Source: Bacteroidales bacterium (lineage in GTDB: Bacteria; Bacteroidota; Bacteroidia; Bacteroidales; F082). Taken from it: DNA of 64,000 bases. The first letter of the stretch is position 1. Each line of letters opens with the position of its first letter. The stretch spans positions 1-64,000 of the forward strand of contig JAKIVD010000010.1 of NCBI GenBank assembly GCA_021647205.1, written 5' to 3'. The notes beneath the pieces are model-generated. The model was given only the letters and a program-made list of their open reading frames with translations. It searched no databases and was not told where the DNA came from. Shown here in pieces: positions 9,601 to 15,813 of this stretch. Both the position numbers and the translations under genes were made by a program.

Positions 9601-10519
9601 TAAAATATAGTGCGTTGTTGCCGACCGCCACATTGTTGATGCCACCCTGGTTTTCATAGAGGGCATAACTACCAATTCCAACGTTATTGTTGCCTACCGA
9701 GTTACGGTAGAGTGAAAACGAACCATACGCAATGTTTAGACCTCCTGTGGTGTTAAAATATAGCGAATACCCTCCTGTAGCCACATTATATGTTCCGCTT
9801 GAATTTCTTAAAAGTGAAGAATAGCCGATGGCGATATTCTGAGACCCTGTGGAATTGAAGTTTAAAGCAGAATACCCGAGGGCCATATTGTAATTTCCAC
9901 TAGTATTGTTACGAAGTGTGCTGTATCCTATTGCAGTTGAAGCTATGCCGGTTGTGTTTTTGTTGCCGGAAAAATAACCTATGAAGACATTCTTGTTATT
10001 CGTCAAATCATCATCGGTCCCTGCGCCTTCGCCGATAAAAACGGAATTACCTGTGTTCAATGTTTCCAGCTGTCCCTTGGTGGTGATGCGTAACTTCGTT
10101 GTGTTGTTCGTACGTACGTCAAGCGCCTGGTTGTCGGTGGTGCCGATAAAGTCGGTACCCGATGTTGTGCCGCTGTTACCGGATGTTGTCCATCCCGCGC
10201 CGCTGCCCGAGGCAGGAACCATCCGCACCCAGTTGGGGGTGGCCGGTGTGCCGTTATTGTAATAGAAGCCGGCAGGACTGAGGCCGCCGGTGCCCGTATT
10301 GTAAACCAGCAGTGCCGTGGCCGGACTGGCGATGGTTACGGCGTCGGTGGTAGCGGTCAGTGCCACCCGCGGAATGAGGATTCCACCACTGGCTGATTTC
10401 ACGTCCAGCATGGCCGAGATATCCGGTGTACTGCCGTCCGTGTTGATAGCCACCTGGGCTCTTAAGGAAATATTCACAAATAAAATGAGTAAAACAATGG
10501 AGGTAAGAAATCTTTTCAT
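6650..10519 (-). CDS. Large repetitive surface-fibre protein with two beta-roll blocks and C-terminal S74 domain
   Basis: 1289 residues. Order: signal peptide (1-21); [23 protein letters not shown] module (to about 130); first SVFIGEGAG entry motif and beta-roll block of about 15 NTAxG units (about 160-430); three GLGT/GIGTxTPxAxLDVxG modules, two carrying a near-identical VDGKQAAGLVLVSDASGNANW segment (about 440-600); second SVFLGEGAG entry motif and a longer block of about 28 units (about 610-1115); S74 domain starting at Ser1149 with Lys1154 at the +5 position; and a heptad coiled coil (about 1250-1289). It looks like an internal duplication of the head seen once in the 1111-residue paralogue. 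The same S74 Ser-Lys pair suggests chaperoned trimerisation and self-cleavage. Anchor and ligand are unknown. Confidence 0.85.
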   Translation of the reverse strand: MKRFLTSIVLLILFVNISLRAQVAINTDGSTPDISAMLDVKSASGGILIPRVALTATTDAVTIASPATALLVYNTGTGGLSPAGFYYNNGTPATPNWVRMVPASGSGAGWTTSGNSGTTSGTDFIGTTDNQALDVRTNNTTKLRITTKGQLETLNTGNSVFIGEGAGTDDDLTNNKNVFIGYFSGNKNTTGIASTAIGYSTLRNNTSGNYNMALGYSALNFNSTGSQNIAIGYSSLLRNSSGTYNVATGGYSLYFNTTGGLNIAYGSFSLYRNSVGNNNVGIGSYALYENQGGINNVAVGNNALYFNFSGNANTAIGRRSLNNNTQGKRNTATGFWSLHDNTTGSANVGIGAYALKGNTDRNFLVAVGDSALLNNGTGATLTIEGTENTAVGSKSLLTNTTGYQNTALGFMAGDNITTGSNNIIIGANADAPSATGNDQLNIGNTLYGDLANGYLGLGTTTPTATLDVAGTIRYVDGKQAAGLVLVSDASGNANWANGDTVINSGWTVNGNYVLNTTDSIGIGTATPAATLDVQGSMRYVDGKQAAGLVLVSDASGNANWASGDSINGGGWTVNGNYVFNTADSIGIGTATPLAELDVNGHIAQTGTGQSVFLGEGAGANDDLTNNRNVFVGYHAGSGNIISGGNTGLGYKALSANEATLGLNTAVGHQSLLLNTTGSSNTAIGSSALDANTTGSNNTAIGVSALTSNISGGSNTATGYSALLNNTTGNWNTANGYSSLLSNTTGSHNAAFGFLALNANTTGYSNVAVGMRALYSNSIGIGSVAIGAEALYSVNAGNSTAVGYRALYSSTNSPNTAFGYEAGYSTTTGIGNSIVGFRVLYNNTTGASNTAVGRYALYSNTTASGNVAIGTRTLYTNTSGQYNIATGYKALYSNTSGQYNIATGYSALYFNTTGQYNIATGYNALYSNTFGGYNISFGLSALYSNTTASSNIAIGTEALYSQSYDGGAGWHSHNIAIGDSALYSNQPTATTNGIHNIAIGNRALASNTTGTSNTASGHYVAFTNSTGSNNTASGYQAFYKNTTGNRNTANGVQALYYNTTANRNTATGYQALYNASTGGKNTAVGYQALLANTIGTNNTAVGHGAFSLGTSWTNSTALGYNAEPSASNRVVIGNSSVTVIGGNVDWSIISDKRVKNKVREDVKGLDFIMNLRPVTYYLDKDKIDALMGVVDESDYPEKYEIETIKQSGFLAQEVETAARQAGYDFSGVKKPKGDASYYGLAYAEFVVPLVKAVQEQEVAHQNHLLRIEQLEKENRELKTRLDRMEALLRK
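7150..8640 (-). repeat. Coding minisatellite, second beta-roll block of the large fibre
   Basis: Consecutive, mostly 51-bp units coding for the 17-residue NTAxGxxALxxNTTG repeat. Around 7730-7900 four neighbouring units share the sequence for 'YNIATGYxALYxNT' and are close enough in DNA for slipped-strand change in copy number. Confidence 0.75.
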
Positions 10520-10774
10520 GGTCTCATTAATTGATTAATACTGCGTAAATTGCTCACATTAGTTTATCACAATGACCGAGAATCATCAGCCATATACTTT
10601 TCGTAAAATGCCTTGTCATCGCAGTGAGACCTGTCTCGCGGAAAAGGTTCAAGAGTATAGAATAGCAGTCAGAGGTGTGGATGTAGCTTATTTTCAGTTA
10701 CGAAACAACACATACAATGCTCTTTTTCAAAAATTAATTAGGTTGGTTACTTGTCTTGCCAAACACAGACCCGA
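10520..10774 (-). other. Long untranslated leader upstream of the large fibre gene
   Basis: No convincing gene. If the promoter at 10775-10805 is used, this is a leader of about 250 nt. It contains the 12-base palindrome-like GAGACCTGTCTC at about 10626-10637, which could be a short binding site. A plus-strand frame of 71 codons (10572-10787) has no recognisable motif and no ribosome site, so I do not call it. Confidence 0.4.
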
Positions 10775-10805
10775 CAAATGTACATAGTTTTACGGGAAAT
10801 CCAAA
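10775..10805 (-). promoter_or_regulatory. Bacteroidota-type promoter for the large fibre gene
   Basis: Read on the minus strand: TTTG (10805-10802), 19 bases, then TACATTTG (10782-10775). This matches the known Bacteroidota sigma-A pattern TTTG-N19-21-TAnnTTTG well. Transcription would start near 10768, leaving a leader of about 250 nt before the ATG at 10519. Confidence 0.6.
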
Positions 10806-10861
10806 TTTTAGGTTTCCGAGATGCACTTAGGCTTAGGCTGCCTTTCTCACAGGATTTTTTG

Positions 10862-10869
10862 TATTTTTG
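10862..10869 (+). promoter_or_regulatory. -7 element TATTTTTG for the DUF4831 gene
   Basis: TATTTTTG fits TAnnTTTG and lies 18 bases before the ATG at 10888, implying a start of transcription near 10876. It overlaps the upstream in-frame TTG at 10867, which argues that the TTG is not the translation start. No clear -33 TTTG is seen. Confidence 0.5.
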
Positions 10870-10887
10870 ACGCTCAACTCACTAACT

Positions 10888-12000
10888 ATGAAAAACCGGA
10901 TTTCCTGTTTTGTTTTTTTATTTTTAAGCCTGCAGGCTATGCAGTCTTTCGGGCAGTTCAGTGTGAGCAGGGTGCTTGACCGGAATGTCACCACCTCGCA
11001 GGACGGGTTTTTCTATGCCCTGCCGCAGACAGTCCTGGAGATCAACTTGCTTGTCGAAAAACTTGAAAAGAAGAAAGGTCCGCTGGCCGACTTTACCGAA
11101 GAATACCTGGGAACGGACCAATTCATCACCTCCAACAGTACCTCTTACCGCTTGCTGGACGTGCATATAGAACCCATAACGGAGCCCGACCCCGGCAAGG
11201 TGTACTATGTCATGTTTCCTGCCGACCGCGCCAAAGATGCAAAACCCACGGGCTTCAGCCTTAGTCCGCAGGGTATTCTTGCCGCCTACGACCCCGAAGG
11301 ACAGACCACAGCAAGAATCATTGAAAACGACATCAATCAGACCATCATTGTTGACAATGCCGACGAGGGCTTTAACTACGGGGCCGATTACAACCGAATG
11401 AAGAAAGTGGATACCGTCATCCGCAAAATCACCATCGACACGCTAACCATCGACCGTTTTTTGTTCAAGACCAGTTGGGTGGACAAAAGCCCGGAAGAAC
11501 GCGCCAACGAGGCTGCCAAACGCATTGTCGAAATACGCGAAAGCCGTTTCAACCTGATCAGCGGTTTTCAGGAAGTCAACTACGGCGAAAGCATCAAATA
11601 CATGGACAGGCAGCTCAGACAATTGGAAAGAGAATATCTCGAGCTTTTTCTGGGAAAGGAGACCAAATCAATTGAGAGTTTGACCGTTTATTTCACGCCA
11701 TCCAGGGAAAAAACATCGGCCACACTCTTCCGCGGAACCGATGGAAGCCGTGTGGAACTCGAAATAAAAAGTCAGGGCACAACACGGAATCTGCCCTTGG
11801 AACCCTTGTCAAAAACCGACAACATTTTTTACCGTATTCCCGAAAGCGCTGTTGTGGAAGTTACCCGCGAGGGCAAAGTGTTTTACCGGGGAAACTTTAG
11901 CCTTCCGCAGTTGGGCGTTGTGGCTGCAGCACCGCTGAACCGTTCCCGGCTGCATTTTGATCCCAAAACCGGGGCACTTGTAAAAATCGTCAGAGAGTAA
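10888..12000 (+). CDS. DUF4831 family secreted protein
   Basis: 370 residues from the ATG at 10888, with a signal peptide (1-22, ending QSFGQ). The body matches my recollection of DUF4831, a family of unknown function common in Bacteroidota: a 'YALPQTVLEI' opening, a middle segment 'RFLFKTSWVDKSPEERANEA', then 'ESRFNLISGFQEVNYGESIKYM' with a helical 'LEREYLELFLG'. The C-terminal part is a beta-rich domain ending in 'LHFDPKTGALVKI'. There is no lipobox, so it is probably periplasmic or outer-membrane associated. Its last 11 bases overlap the 3' end of the convergent kdsA gene. Confidence 0.75.
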   Translation: MKNRISCFVFLFLSLQAMQSFGQFSVSRVLDRNVTTSQDGFFYALPQTVLEINLLVEKLEKKKGPLADFTEEYLGTDQFITSNSTSYRLLDVHIEPITEPDPGKVYYVMFPADRAKDAKPTGFSLSPQGILAAYDPEGQTTARIIENDINQTIIVDNADEGFNYGADYNRMKKVDTVIRKITIDTLTIDRFLFKTSWVDKSPEERANEAAKRIVEIRESRFNLISGFQEVNYGESIKYMDRQLRQLEREYLELFLGKETKSIESLTVYFTPSREKTSATLFRGTDGSRVELEIKSQGTTRNLPLEPLSKTDNIFYRIPESAVVEVTREGKVFYRGNFSLPQLGVVAAAPLNRSRLHFDPKTGALVKIVRE

Positions 12001-12805
12001 GTGCTTCGCTAAGGGTAACAAGCTTTTTGAGTAGATCTTCCAGCGCATCCAGACGCAACATATTGGCACCGTCCGATTTGGCCATGCCGGGTTCGGGGTG
12101 GGTTTCCAGGAAAATCCCGTCAACACCTGTTGCGATCCCGGCTTTGGCAATGGTTTCAATCAGTCCGGGCGTGCCGCCCGTTACCCCCGAATCCCTGTTG
12201 GGCTGTTGCAGCGAATGGGTGACATCGAGCACCACGGGAACCCCGGTTCTTTGCATTTCGGGGATGTTCCGGTAGTCCACCACCAGGTCGCCGTAGCCAA
12301 ACATATTTCCCCGCTCGGTAAGCATCACCTGTTCGTTCCCCGTTGAACGTACCTTTTCAACGGCAAAGCGCATGGAGGCGCCCGAAAGGAATTGTCCTTT
12401 TTTGATGTTTACCGTCTTGCCGGTTCTCCCTGCTGCCAGCAGCAGTTCTGTCTGCCGGCAGAGAAAGGCTGGAATTTGCAACACCTCTGCAAATTCGGCG
12501 GCCATGATCGCTTCGTCGGCTGTGTGAATATCCGTTACCACCGGTACGTCGAAAGTTTCGCCCACTTTCCTGAGTACCTTCAGTGCTTTATTATCGCCGA
12601 TGCCCGTGAAAGCATCCATGCGCGAGCGGTTGGCCTTTTTGTAGGAAGCTTTGAAAATGTATGGAATTTTCAGCCTGTCGGTTATCTCCAGTATTTTTTC
12701 GGCAATGGGGAAGGCCATATATTCGTCCTCGATAACACAAGGCCCGGCCATCAGGAAAAAATGGCCGCTTCGAAGGTGCTTCAGCCTGGGAATATTGTTG
12801 AGCAT
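11990..12805 (-). CDS. kdsA: 3-deoxy-8-phosphooctulonate synthase
   Basis: 271 residues. Condenses phosphoenolpyruvate with arabinose 5-phosphate to Kdo-8-phosphate for lipopolysaccharide inner core. Recognised by 'AGPCVIE', 'FKASYKKANRS', 'VTDIH', 'LCRQTELL', 'NIKKGQF', 'VLDVTHSLQQPN' and 'GIFLETHPEP'. Cys23 in GPC marks the metal-dependent class; the E. coli-type metal-free enzymes have Asn there. The frame stays open a further 32 codons upstream, but a TTTG-N18-TATTTTTG promoter at 12823-12852 would start the transcript about 11 nt before the ATG at 12805. That start also gives the family's normal length. It overlaps the DUF4831 gene tail to tail. Confidence 0.93.
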   Translation of the reverse strand: MLNNIPRLKHLRSGHFFLMAGPCVIEDEYMAFPIAEKILEITDRLKIPYIFKASYKKANRSRMDAFTGIGDNKALKVLRKVGETFDVPVVTDIHTADEAIMAAEFAEVLQIPAFLCRQTELLLAAGRTGKTVNIKKGQFLSGASMRFAVEKVRSTGNEQVMLTERGNMFGYGDLVVDYRNIPEMQRTGVPVVLDVTHSLQQPNRDSGVTGGTPGLIETIAKAGIATGVDGIFLETHPEPGMAKSDGANMLRLDALEDLLKKLVTLSEALTL

Positions 12806-12822
12806 GCGGTTCAATTTGTTTC

Positions 12823-12852
12823 CAAAAATACGAAAAAGTGTTGAGGAACAAA
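12823..12852 (-). promoter_or_regulatory. Promoter for kdsA
   Basis: On the minus strand: TTTG (12852-12849), 18 bases, TATTTTTG (12830-12823). The predicted transcript start near 12816 lies just before the ATG at 12805 and decides the start-codon choice for kdsA. Confidence 0.6.
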
Positions 12853-12901
12853 TTGAAATGTTACAATAAGCGTCTATTGAACTGAAGGCTGTTGACATCA
12901 C

Positions 12902-13792
12902 CTATGCCACTGAAGGTTTCCTGCTGACAAAATAAACCCCCGAAAAAATAAACAGCGCTGCAACGACTTCCACCCAGGTCAGGCTGTCTTTTCCGAGTGA
13001 CAGTACAACCAGCGTTGCCAGGAAGGGCTGCAAATAAATATAGGAACTGTTGGTGGTCGGACTGATGTTCTTCAGGGAGAAATTATTTAAGAAATACGCT
13101 AAGACAGTCGTAAACAAAATAACGTAGCCGACGGACAGCCAGATAGTAAAGGGGATGAGGGTATAATCACTTTCCAGGGTCAACCGGATGGAAAAAGGTA
13201 AAATGAAAAAGAACCCAAAGGTAAACAACCATTTCATAATAGTCAGGGGGCTGTATTTGGCCATGAGTGGTTTGACCAGAACCAGGAACAGGCCGTAAGA
13301 TGATGCATTGATGACGACAAGTAAGTTTCCAACAACCATATCAGAGTTAAACGAGAAGCTGCCCCCGCGCAAAATCAGCCAGGATGCGCCCAGCGCACCT
13401 AAAAATATACCGATAATTTTGCTGGTTGAAATTCGCTCCTTTATCAAAAAGTGGGAAAACACCAAAACCAGAATGGGTGTACCGACCATGATGATGGAAG
13501 CATTGATGGGTGTGGTGAGGTTGAGCCCTTCAAAAAACATAATTTGGTTGATGGCGATACCGAAGACTGCACACAAAGCCAGCCGCCACAAATCTTTCTT
13601 ACTTACTTTTTCTTTTGGGAAAAAAAGACTGACCAATTGAAAAATAATCATCGCACCAAGCACCCTGAGAAGGATGATGGCCCTGGGTTGCAGGTAATCG
13701 GGCATAATGCCCTTGGCGATAACATAATTGAGCCCGTAGATTATGTTGGCTGCAATGACCGCCAAATGGGCAAGGATTATTTTTTGGGACAT
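12902..13792 (-). CDS. DMT superfamily (EamA) transporter
   Basis: 296 residues from the ATG at 13792; the in-frame TTG five codons earlier is not needed. About ten hydrophobic helices form two EamA repeats: first about 8-140 ('AANIIYGLNYVIAKGIMP'), second about 152-290 ('LLVVINASSYGLFLVLVKPLM'). The family exports or exchanges small metabolites across the inner membrane; the substrate cannot be inferred. It ends 96 bp upstream of the kdsA start on the same strand, but kdsA has its own predicted promoter in that gap. Confidence 0.88.
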   Translation of the reverse strand: MSQKIILAHLAVIAANIIYGLNYVIAKGIMPDYLQPRAIILLRVLGAMIIFQLVSLFFPKEKVSKKDLWRLALCAVFGIAINQIMFFEGLNLTTPINASIIMVGTPILVLVFSHFLIKERISTSKIIGIFLGALGASWLILRGGSFSFNSDMVVGNLLVVINASSYGLFLVLVKPLMAKYSPLTIMKWLFTFGFFFILPFSIRLTLESDYTLIPFTIWLSVGYVILFTTVLAYFLNNFSLKNISPTTNSSYIYLQPFLATLVVLSLGKDSLTWVEVVAALFIFSGVYFVSRKPSVA

Positions 13793-13825
13793 ATTTGTTA
13801 ATAACAAAACTTAAAATCCACACGT

Positions 13826-13867
13826 AAAAACCCAACTATCAAACAAGCTGTTTGATGGTTGATTTTT
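13826..13867 (-). terminator. Rho-independent terminator (bidirectional shape) after the DUF3127 gene
   Basis: A 12-bp stem CAACTATCAAAC / GTTTGATGGTTG (13833-13844 with 13850-13861, one G-T pair) has a 5-base loop, with a T run on each strand side. On the minus strand it follows the stop of the gene ending at 13930. Confidence 0.75.
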
Positions 13868-13929
13868 TGAGGACTGTCTTCGCTTCCGAAATAAAAGCCC
13901 GGAAGGGAGTATTCATTTGCTATTTTCTG

Positions 13930-14283
13930 CTAAAACGGCAAATCGTCTTCCGCTTCAATAATGTCCGGCGGCGGGCCATCAGGAGGTGGGGGAGGGGCCT
14001 CTCCCTCGTCGGCATCTTTCACGATGCGCCAGGCCCTGACATTGGTGTACCATTTGCTGTTGTATTCACGCGATTCGAGGTTAATGGAAACAGTAAGCCG
14101 GTCGCCTTCGGCCACTGCCGATAACATCGAAATCTTATCTCCCCACACATCCATACATATTTTCTTGGGGTACTGGTCATCTGTTTCAATCACAAATTCC
14201 TGTTTTTCCCACCTTCCGTTTCTTCCTTCGCCGCTCACCGGTTCAAGCTTCTTGATGAGCGTTCCTTTTACTTCAAGACTCAT
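13930..14283 (-). CDS. DUF3127 protein, OB-fold-like with SSB-type acidic tip
   Basis: 117 residues. The core (about 1-90) with 'EVKGTLIKKLEPVSGEG', 'WEKQEFVIET' and 'YNSKWYTNVRAWRI' fits DUF3127, which is OB-fold-like and common in Bacteroidota. A proline-rich linker (six prolines in 'PPPPPDGPPP') leads to a C-terminal EAEDDLPF. That end closely resembles the DDDIPF tip by which single-strand DNA-binding proteins recruit repair enzymes, so a nucleic-acid role is plausible but unproven. A -7 element (TAATTTTG, 14316-14309) lies about 26 bases upstream of the ATG. A strong terminator follows at 13826-13867, so the gene is probably monocistronic. Confidence 0.8.
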   Translation of the reverse strand: MSLEVKGTLIKKLEPVSGEGRNGRWEKQEFVIETDDQYPKKICMDVWGDKISMLSAVAEGDRLTVSINLESREYNSKWYTNVRAWRIVKDADEGEAPPPPPDGPPPDIIEAEDDLPF

Positions 14284-14489
14284 AATTCTTTCGGTTTTAT
14301 TTTGGTTTCAAAATTAGCGAAAAAAATGTTTGCCAATCCATAAAACCGGTCGAATCAAAAAAGTTCTTCCTGCTTCCGTCTCCCCCAACCGTCCAGCCAT
14401 CAAAATTTGACGGATTACGAATTACGGGTTACGATCAGGCGGAAGTAAATAACTGTCCAGCACCTTTCCTGCCACTACAGTAAAACTTT

Positions 14490-14497
14490 TATCTTTG
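14490..14497 (+). promoter_or_regulatory. -7 element TATCTTTG upstream of the zinc-ribbon gene
   Basis: Fits TAnnTTTG. Transcription would begin near 14503, only a few bases before the first ATG (14506). That favours the third in-frame ATG (14536, preceded by AAAAGGA) or a nearly leaderless message. Confidence 0.45.
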
Positions 14498-14505
14498 CCG
14501 GTCAG

Positions 14506-15099
14506 ATGAATGAGATGAACCAAAAGGATTTTAGCATGGAAGTCCCACGGCAGTTTTACGCTGACGCGACGGACAAGCCTTTTGAACATTGTCAGGTATG
14601 CGGAAAATACCTGCTCGCTGAAGGGACTTCCTATGTGGTGGAAAAAGCCATCAGAAGCTATGAAGGCCACGAGTTTTACGCTACGGCTTACGAATATGCC
14701 ATTTGTACCGGTTGCCATCAGGATATACAAAAAGGCATGTCGGAAGAATCGATGCGCAAATTGCAAGAATATTACAACAATTTTCTGGAGAAGAGGGGGC
14801 AACAACCGCTGGTCATCGACCTCCGTACTTTCGACCTTGACAGTTGGTTGTCGCGTTGCTTTTTTTCCGGGGAAGATATTAAGGGTATGAAGGAATACCA
14901 GCTTGTCGGGCAGTTCAGTGGCAGGAGGATGCTCATGAATATGCCACCACTGGTCATCGGTGAAAAAGTAATTGAGCAAATGGCCGGTCTGTTGTCAGAC
15001 AAAACAATTGACGAGATGAACGGCTTTCGCGATAAGTTTCTTGGTCCGTCGCCCGATATTGAAGAGCTGATCTTCGGTAAACGCCTGCTCCTCATTTAA
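14506..15099 (+). CDS. Hypothetical protein with a CxxC/CxxC zinc-ribbon
   Basis: 197 residues. The N-terminal third contains 'HCQVCGKYLL' and, about 40 residues later, 'CTGCHQDI': two CxxC knuckles that could bind one zinc. The rest is helical with no motif I can name ('LPPLVIGEKVIEQM'-like segment near 145-160). No signal peptide, so cytoplasmic. Starts at 14515 and 14536 are also possible; the latter has the best ribosome-site-like sequence. It ends 24 bp before msrA on the same strand, so the two may be co-transcribed. Function unknown. Confidence 0.7.
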   Translation: MNEMNQKDFSMEVPRQFYADATDKPFEHCQVCGKYLLAEGTSYVVEKAIRSYEGHEFYATAYEYAICTGCHQDIQKGMSEESMRKLQEYYNNFLEKRGQQPLVIDLRTFDLDSWLSRCFFSGEDIKGMKEYQLVGQFSGRRMLMNMPPLVIGEKVIEQMAGLLSDKTIDEMNGFRDKFLGPSPDIEELIFGKRLLLI

Positions 15100-15123
15100 T
15101 CGGGCTTTCAAGAATATAAAAAC

Positions 15124-15723
15124 ATGAACAGGTTTCTCTTCATCTTTCTCTTCCCTTTTGTTCTCACTAACGCTCAAAACATGAACAATCAACAAGATAC
15201 AGCCACTTTTGGTTCCGGCTGCTTTTGGTGCAGCGAAGCCATCTTCAGCCGGCTCGAAGGGGTCAGCGAGGTGGTTTCGGGATATTCGGGCGGGAAAATT
15301 CCCGATCCGACTTACGAATTGGTTACACAGGGCGAATCGGGCTATGCCGAAGTCGTACAACTGCTGTTTGATCCCGCTGTCATTTCTTACCGTGAATTGC
15401 TCGGGGTTTTTTGGCAAACACACGATCCCACAACTTTAAACCGCCAGGGGGCAGACACCGGCACACAGTACCGCTCGGTAATTTTTTACCATAACGAAGA
15501 ACAGTACCAAACGGCAAAGCATTATATGGCAGAACTGGAAAAAGCGAAAATCTGGGGAAAGCCTGTCGTGACGGAGCTCAGCCCTTTCGACAAGTTTTAT
15601 CCTGCCGCTGACGAACACCAAAATTTCTACGAAAACAATCCCGCGCAAGGCTATTGTAATTTTGTTATTACACCCAAAATCAAAAAGTTTGAAAGGGTCT
15701 TCTCCGAAAAGTTAAAGAAATAA
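15124..15723 (+). CDS. msrA: Peptide methionine sulfoxide reductase A, exported
   Basis: 199 residues. Reduces methionine-S-sulfoxide in proteins. The catalytic motif GCFWC (Cys33 nucleophile) follows a hydrophobic N-terminus (MNRFLFIFLFPFVLTNAQ) that looks like a signal peptide, so this copy probably works in the periplasm. Further family marks: 'GYSGGKIPDPTYE', 'YAEVVQLLFDP', 'HDPTTLNRQGADTGTQYRS' and a C-terminal 'GYCNF' Cys in the usual resolving position. No MsrB domain is fused. An internal ATG at 15181 would give a cytoplasmic form. Confidence 0.93.
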   Translation: MNRFLFIFLFPFVLTNAQNMNNQQDTATFGSGCFWCSEAIFSRLEGVSEVVSGYSGGKIPDPTYELVTQGESGYAEVVQLLFDPAVISYRELLGVFWQTHDPTTLNRQGADTGTQYRSVIFYHNEEQYQTAKHYMAELEKAKIWGKPVVTELSPFDKFYPAADEHQNFYENNPAQGYCNFVITPKIKKFERVFSEKLKK

Positions 15724-15813
15724 ACAGTCGCCCGGCCACCGCCCCGGTACATTTCCATCACGTTCTGACAACTGGTATTGATCATTTAGTTACCACATAT
15801 TAAGCAGCCATCA

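Noticed and set aside
10572-10787. 71-codon plus-strand frame in the leader of the large fibre gene
   Set aside because: No motif, no signal peptide and no ribosome site, and it runs antisense to the predicted leader and across its promoter.
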